Positions 54,193 to 63,404 are shown, numbered from the stretch's first letter. The stretch is DNA of 64,000 bases from Pseudomonas leptonychotis (GCF_004920405.1 NZ_RFLV01000001.1:310001-374000); one strand, 5' to 3'. Made by a program: numbers and translations. The notes: a model not told the origin generated them from the letters alone.

Positions 54193-54219
54193 CCGTCCCG
54201 CTTAGTCGGGCGGCTTTTC
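54193..54219 (+). terminator. terminator-like hairpin in the 54.0-54.27 kb gap
   Basis: CCG-T-CCCG pairs with CGGG-CGG around CTTAGT and is followed by CTTTTC. It lies 47 bp upstream of the thermonuclease start with no protein-coding gene before it on the plus strand. It could end a small RNA or act as an attenuator. Confidence 0.4.
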
Positions 54220-54266
54220 ATTACTATCAACGGCTCTGCATTTGCATACCGGGCCTCGCCAACACA

Positions 54267-54803
54267 ATGACTATCCGCATCGCTTTACTGCTTCTGTGCT
54301 GCTTGCCCGGCCTGGTGGTGGCTGACCAAATCAGTTGCAGGGCGGTTTCTATCAGTGAAGGGGACACGTTCACCTGCCTGAGCACCGAGAACAAGCGCCT
54401 GCGGGTACGCCTTGCAGAAATCGACGCCCCAGAAAGAAAGCAGCCGTATGGTGCCGAAGCCAAGCAGGTACTTTCGGATCTAATCCTTGAGAAGCAACTT
54501 ATCTTGCATATTCAAGCGCTGGACCGCTATGGCAGGACGCTGGCTCGCGCCTACGTTGGTGGCCGCGATGTGAATTACATCTTGGTCGAACAAGGCGCGG
54601 CCTGGGCCTATACCAAGCAACTCAAGGACCACCGCCTGCAAGATGCCGAGACGCTGGCACGCAACATGGGCAAAGGCCTTTGGCGTCTGCCCGCCCAATC
54701 CATCGTCGCGCCTTGGGATTGGCGTTATGCCGGCAGAATATCTACACCGCAAAAAACCAAACCAAGCAAAACGGCGTCATTTTCTCAGTTTGGCGGCGGC
54801 TGA
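54267..54803 (+). CDS. exported thermonuclease (SNase-like) family protein
   Basis: A 178-residue staphylococcal-nuclease-like protein with signal peptide IALLLLCCLPGLVVA. SNase motifs: RAVSISEGDTFTCL (first metal Asp/Thr), RLRVRLAEIDAPERKQPYG, and YGRTLARAYVGGRDVNYILV with the catalytic Arg. The usual Cys pair of Pseudomonas members is partly present (ISCRAV, FTCL). It degrades DNA or RNA outside the cytosol. Confidence 0.9.
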   Translation: MTIRIALLLLCCLPGLVVADQISCRAVSISEGDTFTCLSTENKRLRVRLAEIDAPERKQPYGAEAKQVLSDLILEKQLILHIQALDRYGRTLARAYVGGRDVNYILVEQGAAWAYTKQLKDHRLQDAETLARNMGKGLWRLPAQSIVAPWDWRYAGRISTPQKTKPSKTASFSQFGGG

Positions 54804-54854
54804 CAGACGGCTAAAAATGCAAGCGTGCCGCCCCAGCCAGGCGACTACTAGTGA

Positions 54855-55418
54855 TCACTTGCTGGGCAACTCGATACGGTCTTCGTGGATCACGATGCGA
54901 CCCTGCTTGTACAGACCGCCAATGGCTTTCTTGAAGTTGCCTTTGCTGACTCGAAACAGCCCGGCAATTTCTTCCGGCGAGCTTTTGTCATTTACCTTGA
55001 GTACGCCGCCATGCTCACGCAACGTGGCCAAGATCTGCTCGCCCAAGCTACTGGCCGCTTCTTGACCAACCGGCTGCAGGCTGAGGCTGATCTTGCCGTC
55101 GGCGCGCACTTCCTTGATAAAGCCTTTTTCCTGCATACCGCCGCGCATGAACTTGAACAGCTCATTTTTATGAATCAGGCCCCAGTGCTTACCGTTGATA
55201 ATGGCCTTGAAACCCATGTCAGTAGGTTCAACCACCAGCAGGTCAACTTCTTGGCCCGCCACGTAATTCGCCGGCACGATATCCAGATAACGATCCAGGC
55301 GCGCGGTCGCGGTTATACGCTTGCTGCGCTTATCGAGAAATACGTGGACCACACAATAATCGCCCACCTGCAGCGGACGCTTTTCTTCGGAGTGCGGCAG
55401 CAATAAATCTTTCGGCAA
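54855..55418 (-). pseudogene. cvfB: 5'-truncated cvfB-like RNA-binding protein gene
   Basis: This encodes the last ~187 residues of a CvfB (YitL) S1-domain protein: the second S1 domain (PLQVGDYCVVHVFLDKRSKR), the third S1-like part (VGQ-type DLLVVEPTDMGFKAI, NGKHWGLIHKNELFKF) and the C-terminal winged helix (VSKGNFKKAIGGLYKQGRIV). Full-length relatives have ~280 residues, so the first S1 domain is missing. Homology begins abruptly at WGLPKDLLLPHSEE. Upstream, the frame stays open to about 55560 but is unrelated, AT-richer and has no ATG or GTG; only a TTG at 55418 could start it. This is the left border of the accessory island. Confidence 0.82.
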
Positions 55419-55552
55419 ACCCCAATTAAGAACGGGACCACTCGGTTTATATCCACAAGTCTCAAACTTGCACCAACCTAAACTTATGTCGCCATCCGCC
55501 CCCCGCAGCAGAAAATTGCTATTTACGAAAGAGCCTTCTAATGCGACAACAT

Positions 55553-57079
55553 TTATAGTGGATTAACTCCTAAAACCGAGACCTTTACAATTGAGCCGGG
55601 GCTACCGGAGAGATACTTAGTAAAAGTCTCAACGAAGCCCCACTCCCCAACTGACGTACTGACATTCATATCTATTACGCACCCTGGCGCCTCAGCAGGC
55701 ATGAAATACTTTACCCTGTAACTATCCTTATTAAATATTTTATAGAGCTCTTTAATGTCTGAAACTGGATTTTGTGAATCTCCCAGCGGCAATTGATTCG
55801 TCTCACCGTAGGCTCGATAAAATATGTGCCCATACTCATAACCTGTTAACACGCCTACTCCTGCGCTTTTAATATTGATCGCACAAGAGGGGAGATAACT
55901 GAGATTTTTAATTTCATTTATCATTCCGCGCTGAAAAAGCACCTCTTTCATCTTCCCCTCATGTGCATAAATATTAATTGCACACGCATACATCAATATC
56001 ACCATTAGCGCCAGGATTCTTAAACGAGGCGCCTCCACTAGGGGCTGCAAAATTGCAGGCAGTAGTAAAACTGCAAAAACAGTGCTGGTAAATGTGAACC
56101 GCAGAGACTCACCGTGCATCAATCCGATCTCTGAAAAGCTTGGAATTTTATTTACTGCAATATAAGCAACACCATTGAGCAACACCCCAACCAAAATAAT
56201 CAAAATCATGTATAGCGCTTTTTTATCCGGGCGAAAATATAGAGCTAAGCCAGCGACCAAAAAACTCGGAAAATAAAGAAGCACAAAGTACTCAACCATC
56301 CTAAAATAACCACCGACAGCAAACATATGCTCAAGATGGATTTTGTTGTAGCTTTCGTAAAGCCCATGAGTTGGAAACAAATTTCTAAGCGCAAAAAAAC
56401 CGAAAGCAATAATTAATATGAAGCCGATATTTATAATTCTGTCTTTTATTTTTACATGGTTAAACATGCAATCCAGAAGTATGAGCGATATAGAAAGCGG
56501 CGCATTCGAAGACTGCTGGAATGACAAGAGAAGCAACGGAACACACAACACCAACGCTTTTCGATCAAGGATATATCTAGTGCATATTAGCGTCACAAAC
56601 AAAGTGAGCGAGTGCATCAAGTAGATATTAGAATAGTACAAAACCCAAGCAGGAGACATGTAAAAAAGTATTGCCGTATAAAATCTTACTTCCCGATCCA
56701 CATTGAAATATCTTTCAGAAATCCTGACTACCTCACCTGCCGATAGAATAAGAAAAAACACAGTAACCAACTTAGCAAGAAGATCGTAACTAACAGCCCC
56801 ACGGAAAATATAGATGGCATCATATATATACGGAGTGAAGAATAACCCAGCCTCACTGAACCACTCATGATATACATCGGGCCGATCGAGGGATATAGCA
56901 TGCGAGATAATTACACCATCCCACAAGTCTGTAGCCATAGTCAGAAAACCAACCATCCCGACAATGAGAGTAATTGCAATAAAAAAATTACCACAGAAAG
57001 CTGCGAGCCTTATTTGAAAGTTTATCTCTTTAATTTTTTCCCAAAACTTATCAAAAACCAATGCTTTCAGAGAGTACAT
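55553..57079 (-). CDS. polytopic membrane protein, probable Gtr-type serotype-specific glycosyltransferase
   Basis: A 508-residue integral membrane protein with about ten or eleven membrane segments and a C-terminal soluble part (about 380-508). It has acidic residues in the first external loop (TDLWDGVIISHAISLDRPDV), a feature of GT-C enzymes. Low GC and rare-codon-rich sequence set it apart from the core genes. With gtrB- and gtrA-like genes on the same island, the natural reading is the third Gtr protein, which moves a lipid-linked sugar onto O-antigen in the periplasm. It is on the opposite strand and separated from them by IS remnants, so this is inference. Confidence 0.65.
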   Translation of the reverse strand: MYSLKALVFDKFWEKIKEINFQIRLAAFCGNFFIAITLIVGMVGFLTMATDLWDGVIISHAISLDRPDVYHEWFSEAGLFFTPYIYDAIYIFRGAVSYDLLAKLVTVFFLILSAGEVVRISERYFNVDREVRFYTAILFYMSPAWVLYYSNIYLMHSLTLFVTLICTRYILDRKALVLCVPLLLLSFQQSSNAPLSISLILLDCMFNHVKIKDRIINIGFILIIAFGFFALRNLFPTHGLYESYNKIHLEHMFAVGGYFRMVEYFVLLYFPSFLVAGLALYFRPDKKALYMILIILVGVLLNGVAYIAVNKIPSFSEIGLMHGESLRFTFTSTVFAVLLLPAILQPLVEAPRLRILALMVILMYACAINIYAHEGKMKEVLFQRGMINEIKNLSYLPSCAINIKSAGVGVLTGYEYGHIFYRAYGETNQLPLGDSQNPVSDIKELYKIFNKDSYRVKYFMPAEAPGCVIDMNVSTSVGEWGFVETFTKYLSGSPGSIVKVSVLGVNPL

Positions 57080-57343
57080 CTCTAGGCCTTTAAGGTGTAA
57101 GTATTCGATTTCGAATAAACATTATGTCATTCATGAATATTGCAGGAGCTGAATGCAGCATAGTTTTTGAATTACGGCTGGCGCATCATGCCGAAAGGCC
57201 ATGACTTTGTGCATTACCTCTCTCATAGCGTTAATAGGATACTGGGAGCGCCGAACTACTTACAAGAACGATTGCGCGATTAGACCCAACATTATCTAAC
57301 TCTGCCTGCCTGTGTGCAAGTGTTGTGATCAACAAAATCCGGG

Positions 57344-58150
57344 TACTGGCTTAGTGTTCATCCGGCCACTAATTCGGCCTCCACTGGCGTTTTGTATACA
57401 TTGTAGCCGTGTGGCCGTTGATGGTTGCAGTAGTCCGTCAGGTAGCGCAGCACGTCTGCCTAAGCCCGGTCTTAGTTGGTATAGCCATGCTCTGCATCCA
57501 CTCTGTTTTCAGGCCTTTGAAGAAACGCTCCATAAACGCGTTATTCCAGTAGTTACTACGGCGACTCATGCTCTGCTGGTAGCGCCACAGCATTTGGCGG
57601 AACTCAATGCTGGCGTAAGGACTGCCTTAATCAGAGGGAAGCATCAGCTGTAGGTCACGCGCAAAGCACGAGCTGCGAACCTTGAGCCCGGTCGATTGGA
57701 GAGCACCCAGCCTACAATGCAGCACGCATACAGACCCATGATCTGCCACCCGATAGATCCAGCGATTGCCCGCCCAGATGTAAGTGACATCACCGCATCA
57801 CACCACACTTGATTAGGGCCGCTCACGGTGAGCTTTCGATTTAGTTCATTCGCAGCGATGGCACTTTCACCCTCAACCCTGCGATAGCGATGCTTGCGGC
57901 ATTGCAAGCTGAACATCCAAGCCTGTTTCATCAGGCGGCCAGCCAAGAACCGTCCCACCGCGACACCTTGTATCCGCAGCGCCGCTAACAACGTTCTTGC
58001 ACCTACTGAACTACGACTCAACAGATGAAACTCAGTGGCTAGCTGACTCAATGCTATCCGCCGATGATTTACCCGGCGAGGTCGCGTAGACACTGCTGTA
58101 GACACTGCTACGATTTACTCCAAACACTCGGTACGGTTCGGCTCGTGGAT
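57344..58150 (-). mobile_element. decayed IS3-family element, orfB remnant
   Basis: The minus strand encodes pieces of an IS3-family integrase in shifting frames. An N-terminal part (RVFGVNRSSVY, SSVGARTLLAALRIQGVAVG) is followed by LTVSGPNQVWCDAVM with the first catalytic Asp region damaged. A later part (ASIEFRQMLWRYQQSMSRRS, NAFMERFFKGLKTEWM) holds the last catalytic Glu, then TDYCNHQRPHGYN. Stops and frameshifts make it non-functional. It lies inside or against an IS110 remnant. Confidence 0.72.
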
Positions 58151-58154
58151 ATCG

Positions 58155-58560
58155 CTCTCCCAAACGCAGATAGCTACGTAGCGCGGCGATCTCTCGATCT
58201 GGATGGAAGCTGGCACGCAGCAAACCACAGGCATGCAATCGCTGAATCCACTGTGAATCATTAACGTCGGTTTACCTCCAGATACTGCGCGGGCGCCCCG
58301 TACATTAGCCAGCACGACATGCAGACCGTGGGTCTCCAGAATTTCGTAGACCGGAATCCGATACACCCCGGTCGACTTCATCGCCACCATGGTAATTCAA
58401 AGATTACCCAGCCAGTCGGCCATTTGCTTCAGGCCAGTAGTAAATGCCTGAAAGGTTCGAACTGGCACCGCGGCGAGGCCAGCCGGGACCACCACCACAT
58501 GGAAGCGCAAACCAACGTCGATGCCTGCGGCACTTTTCTGAATTATAGGTAGCCCGTGGC
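58155..58560 (-). pseudogene. IS110-family transposase remnant
   Basis: On the minus strand, AAGIDVGLRFHVVVVPAG, TFQAFTTGLKQMADWLGN and, after a stop, MVAMKSTGVYRIPVYEILET, then LHACGLLRASFHPDREIAAL (frameshifted) match the N-terminal DEDD half of IS110 transposases. The downstream half is missing where IS3 sequence begins at about 58155. Not functional. Confidence 0.72.
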
Positions 58561-58677
58561 GTTCAGAGCTTATTTTTCATCAGAACCCTCCTACATAAGA
58601 GACGCTGAATGGAGATGAATCACCCCTAATTTCGTAGACACCTCCAAGCCTCACAATACGGCTCATTAAGAGGTGCC

Positions 58678-58952
58678 ATGAGTAACTCGCGTTATCCCGA
58701 AGAATTCAAAATAGAAGCAGTCAAGCAGGTCACTGAACGAGGCCTGCCTGTAGCTGAGGTCGCTGCTCGTTTAGGCATGTCGACACATAGCCTATATGCC
58801 TGAAGCGTTACAGCAAGCCCGCGGAGCAACGCCTGCAAGAGGACGATCAGCACGCTGAGTTACGTCGCCTGCGTGCCGAACTCAAGCGTGTTACTGAAGA
58901 GCGAGACATCCTAAAAAAGGCCGACGCGTACTTTGCCAAGGAGTGCGGCTGA
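58678..58952 (+). pseudogene. IS3-family orfA, frameshifted
   Basis: It starts MSNSRYPEEFKIEAVKQV with an HTH (LPVAEVAARLGMSTHSLYA). A small deletion after LYA puts a TGA in frame at 58801. The remainder (KRYSKPAEQRLQEDDQHAEL, RRLRAELKRVTEERDILKK) continues in another frame to a TGA at 58950. This is the leucine-zipper OrfA of an IS3-subgroup element. Confidence 0.78.
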
Positions 58953-59820
58953 AGTACGCCTTCATCAATAGCTATCCGTGGATTACCCGGTTCGTCGTCT
59001 GTGCCTGACTTTGAAAGTCCATACCAGCGGTTACTACGCCTGGCTTGCTGAGCCGAAGTGAGCGCGCCTGGGATGATCAGCGACTACTGGGTTTGATCAA
59101 ACACCCTTGCCTGGAAAGCGGTTGTGTCTACGAGTACCGAAAAGTCTATGACGATCTGCGTGAGCTTGGAGAGCCGTACGGCAGGAATCGCGTTGCTCGG
59201 TTGATGCGTCAGCAAGGGCTGCGTTCGCAGACGGGTTATCGGCGAAGGCCGAGGCGTTATGGTGGCAAGTCTCCAGTCGCCTCACCGAATCGTCTGGAGC
59301 GCAAATTCAATGTCACCGACCCCAACAAAGTTTGGGTCACAGACATAACTAATATCCGCACTCACGAGGGCTAGTTGTTTTTGGCAGTGGTGCTCGATCT
59401 GTTTTCGCGGCAGGTCATTGGCTGGTCGATGAAGCCGCAGATGACGAGTGATCTAGCCATCGTTGCATTGCTGATGGCGGTTTGGCGACGTAAGCCAAAA
59501 CAGGAAATGATGATTCACTCAGATCAAGGCAGCCAGCTCAGCAGCGGCGATTGGAAAAGTTTCGTGAAAGCCAACAACTTGCTTGGCAGCATGAGCCGGC
59601 GCGGTAACTGTCACGGCAATGCGGTGGCTGAAAGCTTTTCCAGCTACTGAAGCGTGAACAGATCAAGCGAAAATTCTACAACGCTAGGCAGGATGCCCGG
59701 GCCGATGTGTTCGACTACATCGAGATGTTCTACAACCCAAAATGACGGCATGGTTTCAACAATCAGCTGTCGCCGGTAGAGTTTGAAAAGCGCTATTTCC
59801 AGAGCTTGGAGAGCGTCTAG
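58950..59820 (+). pseudogene. IS3-family orfB (transposase), multiple stops
   Basis: DDE integrase pieces in one main frame: RKVYDDLRELGEPYGRNRVA, RLMRQQGLRSQTGYRRRPRR, then PNKVWVTDITNIRTHEG and a stop, then LAVVLDLFSRQVIGWSM, HSDQGSQLSS, SMSRRGNCHGNAVAESF, another stop, and FNNQLSPVEFEKRYFQS. The Asp-Asp-Glu residues are still visible, but at least four in-frame stops inactivate it. Confidence 0.8.
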
Positions 59821-59992
59821 AAAACCAGGGGCGATTCAGGACTCGGGGCAAATCACATTCCTAAACGGGGTCACGGAACGCACCACCACTAACGAGCCCG
59901 CAGCTTCCCCTGGTCAGGTTTTTTTGACGAGGACTTAGCCTCCAAAAAGCAGAGGACCACTGCCCAAAAGTGCCAGTGTAGTGGTTGTGTTT

Positions 59993-60286
59993 CTAACCCA
60001 ATGGGCCGCTGAGCACCGGGAGGCGGTTTTTTAAAACTTCCTTCTCCCACTCCAAACGCCGAACCTGATCTTCTAGATTTTGTATGCGTTTCTGCTCAGG
60101 AGTCATGGCCTTGCTGCGTGATGGTATTGTACCGCAACGCTCACTGCGCAACTGCTCTACCCAACGACGTAAGGCTGCCGGACCTACGCCCATGGATTTT
60201 CTGATCTCGGGCATTGAATAGCCTTGATCCAGAACCAGGCCGGCTGCTGCAAGTTTAAAATCTGCAAGAAATGATCTTCTGGTCAC
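59993..60286 (-). pseudogene. IS3-family orfA remnant (IS222/IS51-like)
   Basis: A 97-residue frame with MTRRSFLADFKLAAAGLVLD, then the HTH GYSMPEIRKSMGVGPAALRR and the zipper RIQNLEDQVRRLEWEKEVLK. The C-terminus departs from the family at NRLPVLSGPLG, and no orfB follows, so it is the 5' stub of an element. A terminal-repeat-like GGTGTCCAGAATCATTGA lies at about 60328-60346, upstream of it. Confidence 0.72.
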
Positions 60287-60701
60287 GTAAACACCTCATT
60301 GCAGGGCGAAGCTTAAAGCCCTATCGGGGGTGTCCAGAATCATTGAGCCACTGCAGGCTGCCTCTGCTGTAGCCCTGCCGGAACAGTAATCGCCACAGAC
60401 ACCTTTGCCGCTAAACAACTTTTGTTTGATGGTTTTAGGGGGACAGGAAGACAAGCAGACGATCCTGCGTATGCTGAAGCCTTGAACACGAACGATTTCA
60501 ATGATGGCGCACTATACTAACGGGGAGCCAGATGCTGCCTATGAGAAGAACCGCACCGGGAAAAGCAGTAAAGTATTTTGATAAATTTTTACCGCTACCG
60601 ACCCTAAAGAAAAAAAACGAAACGAACATCTGGATTGTGGGATAATACAAAAACAACTCCATATTGCGTCCAAAACTACGAGTAAGAGTGGGTACGGCGA
60701 A
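60287..60701. other. IS end and AT-rich leader before the gtrB-like gene
   Basis: A 415-bp gap. The first ~60 bp are the outer end of the IS3-type stub. The middle (about 60360-60530) shows no feature I can identify. The last ~150 bp become AT-rich, with a GATAAT (60641-60646) that could be a -10 box for the glycosyltransferase operon. No ops/JUMPstart element was found. Confidence 0.4.
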
Positions 60702-61664
60702 TTGACACAGAGTATAGCACCAGAAACAACAGTGAAATTATCATTAATAGTACCCGTTTTTAACGAAGCCGAAACAGTATCCTTATTTATTAATTCGATA
60801 TCAACCGTATTTGACAAGGAGCCTCTTGTTGATCTCGAAATCCTCTTCATTAACGACGGAAGCACCGATGACACACTACTCCGCCTGCTCGAACTACAGA
60901 GCATAGACAATCGAATCCAAATAATTGAACTTAGTAGAAACTTTGGGAAAGAAGCAGCCCTTACGGCAGGACTGCAAATATGCAGCGGTCAAATAATTGT
61001 CCCCATTGATGTTGATCTACAGGACCCACCACAACTGATCCCTGCCATGATTACCAAATGGCGAGAGGGATATGAAGTTGTACTTGGCCGTAGGATCGAC
61101 AGAGATTCAGATTCTTGGGCCAAGCGCTCCTCGGCGAACTTGTTTTATCGCATCCACAACAAGATGACCAGCTCGAAAATACCGGAAAATGTGGGTGACT
61201 TCCGCCTGATGGATAAGTGCGTAGTGGAGGCAATTAAAGAACTTCCTGAATCAAGACGCTTTATGAAAGGGCTATTTGCATGGGTAGGCTTCAAAACAAC
61301 CTATATCAACTACTCTAGGCCTCAGCGCTCTGCAGGAACAAGCAAGTTTAACGGCTGGAAGCTTTGGAACTTTGCTCTAGAAGGGATCACCAGCTTCAGC
61401 ACAGACCCTCTTAAAATATGGACATATCTCGGATTGACGTTCTCCGCAATCTCATTCCTATTCGCGATTTTTATAGCGTTAAAAGTCATTATTCATGGCG
61501 CTGATGTTCCGGGGTACGCTTCCATCATGGTCGCAGTCACTTTTTTGGGCGGACTACAATTAATCGGCATCGGCATACTAGGCGAGTATCTCGGCAGAAC
61601 ATATATAGAGTCGAAAAGACGCCCCGTCTTCATCATTCGTCAAATTTATAGAGGCAAGCGCTGA
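60702..61664 (+). CDS. GtrB-like polyprenyl-phosphate glycosyltransferase (GT2)
   Basis: A 320-residue family 2 glycosyltransferase. SLIVPVFNEAETVSLFINSI is the nucleotide-binding entry, LFINDGSTDDT and PIDVDLQDPP the acidic motifs, and two C-terminal membrane helices lie near 235-295. This is the GtrB/DPM1-like layout that loads a sugar onto undecaprenyl phosphate on the cytosolic face. The start is TTG at 60702; a GTG at 60732 is possible. Lower GC than the core genes. First of three closely packed genes. Confidence 0.87.
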   Translation: MTQSIAPETTVKLSLIVPVFNEAETVSLFINSISTVFDKEPLVDLEILFINDGSTDDTLLRLLELQSIDNRIQIIELSRNFGKEAALTAGLQICSGQIIVPIDVDLQDPPQLIPAMITKWREGYEVVLGRRIDRDSDSWAKRSSANLFYRIHNKMTSSKIPENVGDFRLMDKCVVEAIKELPESRRFMKGLFAWVGFKTTYINYSRPQRSAGTSKFNGWKLWNFALEGITSFSTDPLKIWTYLGLTFSAISFLFAIFIALKVIIHGADVPGYASIMVAVTFLGGLQLIGIGILGEYLGRTYIESKRRPVFIIRQIYRGKR

Positions 61665-61667
61665 CTT

Positions 61668-62381
61668 ATGGACCTTAAAGAAACAGAAATTCTTGGCGAT
61701 GATATTAGTGACCATTGGTATTACAACTCAAAAGCAAAAGCCGTGAAAAAATTCCTCAGCAAAACACCAGCTAATAGAATCCTAGATGTTGGCGCAGGCT
61801 CAGGTTTTTTCTCAAAATACTTGCTTAAAAACACTGCAGCTAAGGAAGCATGGTGCATTGACATTAGCTATGAACATGAAACGGACGAGACCTACGCGGA
61901 GAAACCGATATTCCTGCGAAAAACCGTAGACTCAATCGATGCCGAGTTAGTTATGCTCATGGACGTGCTTGAGCATGTTGACGATGATATTGGCCTCTTG
62001 AAGGAATACGTCGAGAAAGTCCCCAAAGGAACTCAGTTTTTGATAACCGTACCCGCATTTCAATTTCTATGGAGTGGACACGACGATTTTCTGGAACACA
62101 AACGCCGCTATACCTTGCAGCAACTTGAGGTAGTTGTAAGCGCATGTGGATTGGACTTGAAAAAAAGCGCATACTTTTTCGGGTGCGTCTTCCCCATCGC
62201 TGCCGCCCTTCGACTGGCTGACCGCCATAAATCGAAAGACAGAGCGCGAAAATCGCAACTGACACAACATAGCCACTTGATCAACTCCATCATGAAAGGC
62301 ATCTGCACAATTGAACTATCCTTTATGGCTTTTAACCGGATCGCCGGTCTTTCGGTATTTTGCGTTGCGCAAAAAAGATAG
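61668..62381 (+). CDS. class I SAM-dependent methyltransferase of the surface-glycan cassette
   Basis: A 237-residue methyltransferase with SAM motif I ILDVGAGSGFFSKYLL (about 38-53), AWCIDISYEHE for the beta-2 acid, and LVMLMDVLEHVDDD for motif IV. It lies 3 bp after the GtrB-like gene, and its stop abuts the GtrA-like ATG. It might methylate the sugar, the lipid carrier or the glycan. Related 'UbiE/COQ5-like' proteins occur in O-antigen loci. Acceptor unknown. Confidence 0.85.
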   Translation: MDLKETEILGDDISDHWYYNSKAKAVKKFLSKTPANRILDVGAGSGFFSKYLLKNTAAKEAWCIDISYEHETDETYAEKPIFLRKTVDSIDAELVMLMDVLEHVDDDIGLLKEYVEKVPKGTQFLITVPAFQFLWSGHDDFLEHKRRYTLQQLEVVVSACGLDLKKSAYFFGCVFPIAAALRLADRHKSKDRARKSQLTQHSHLINSIMKGICTIELSFMAFNRIAGLSVFCVAQKR

Positions 62382-62840
62382 ATGAAAGAATTTTCTCAAT
62401 ATATCTACGGGGGTGAGGAGGGGAACAGCGGGGTGACTGGCAAAAATTATACAAAAAAAAGGGTGCTCCGCTTTTGCGCTACGGGCCTGCTTACAACCAC
62501 ACTACATGTATTTATCGTCTGGATTATGGTGGGTTTATTTCTGAATTCACCGCCATTATCAAATGGCGTTGCATTTATCATCGCCACCATGGCGTCCTAT
62601 ACAATCAACACCCAGTGGAGCTTCTCTCAACCACTACAGAGACACACATTTTATAAATTCATTTGCGTATCAATGGTGGGCTTTTTCACTTCTGTAGGCA
62701 TAGCTTGGGCCGCACAAAAGCTTGAAATGAATTATCTATTAGGTTTAGTCGGAGTGATTTTAATCGTCCCTACACTTACGTTTGTACTGCACAGTATCTG
62801 GACATACCCTAGCACAATCAAGCGAGACGAAAAAAGCTGA
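62382..62840 (+). CDS. GtrA-family flippase-like membrane protein
   Basis: A 152-residue GtrA/DPMS-family protein with four membrane segments: VLRFCATGLLTTTLHVFIVW, the FIIATMASYTINTQWSF motif diagnostic of the family, FICVSMVGFFTSVGIAW and LVGVILIVPTLTFVLHSIWT. It is thought to flip the sugar-loaded undecaprenyl phosphate made by GtrB. It starts directly after the methyltransferase stop (TAGATG). Confidence 0.88.
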   Translation: MKEFSQYIYGGEEGNSGVTGKNYTKKRVLRFCATGLLTTTLHVFIVWIMVGLFLNSPPLSNGVAFIIATMASYTINTQWSFSQPLQRHTFYKFICVSMVGFFTSVGIAWAAQKLEMNYLLGLVGVILIVPTLTFVLHSIWTYPSTIKRDEKS

Positions 62841-62848
62841 GTATAAAA

Positions 62849-62962
62849 ATGGCTGACCTTTCCGTTACTTCGCTTGACCGAGCTCAGCGCGAGGAGCTCA
62901 CTACTATTCAAGTCGGTCGCGCCCATGACCTCAGCCTGCAAAACATTACATGCTTGATGTGA
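62849..62962 (+). pseudogene. short gene-start-like fragment at the IS66 junction
   Basis: A 37-codon frame (MADLSVTSLDRAQREELTTI, then QVGRAHDLSLQNIT) runs into the truncated IS66 sequence at about 62957 and stops at once. It reads like the N-terminus of a longer protein cut off by the element. No ribosome-binding site is visible. Identity unknown. Confidence 0.35.
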
Positions 62963-63404
62963 ACACGCCTGGTGTGTGATCGAGCTTCTCGCTGACGTCT
63001 TCGCCGATGCGCTGAAGCTGGCAGCCGCACGCACACTGGGGGTTTTCTGGCTCATAACGGATAACGGTGCGCGGAAACTGCGGCGGCAAGGCTGCACGCT
63101 TGGGCTGTTGACGCGGTTCAGCCGTCGCAGCAGCCGGGTTAAGCGCCTTCAACTCAGCCTCGATAGCCGCAATGTCAGCAATAAGCAGGTCGTCGAGCAA
63201 GCTGCCCTGATCAGGCCTCAGTTGCTCGCTGCGCTTGGCGAACTTGTGCCGTTTAAGCAGTGCGATTTTGTGGCTGGGCTGCTCGATGACGGTTTGGTCG
63301 CGGTGGATTTTTTTGCCCATTGTGTCGACCTGCGATAGCAACTGCGCAGCGAGTACACGCAGTTGCTCGGAGGTCATTTGAGCGAGGTTGGGCGAGGAAG
63401 TCAT
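62946..63404 (-). pseudogene. IS66 tnpC (transposase), N-terminal part only
   Basis: Encodes MTSSPNLAQMTSEQLRVLAA, the KIALLKRHKFAKRSEQL helix, and the zinc-binding segment ENPQCACGCQLQRIGEDVSE typical of IS66 transposases. It then ends at TPGVFT followed by three foreign codons and a stop. The DDE catalytic domain (over 300 residues) is missing. Confidence 0.83.

Larger units (their letters stand above)
58616..59838 (+). mobile_element. nearly complete but inactivated IS3-family element
   Basis: Terminal inverted repeats are recognisable: the left end TGAATCACCCCTAATTTCG and the right end (reverse complement TGAATCGCCCCTGGTTTTC), both continuing into TAGAC. They enclose 1223 bp with orfA and orfB. 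No convincing target duplication is seen. Both reading frames are broken, so the element cannot transpose on its own. Confidence 0.8.

Noticed and set aside
58610-59845. Target-site duplication of the 1223-bp IS3 element
   Set aside because: Flanking bases (AGA left, GGA right) do not match as a clean 3-4 bp duplication.
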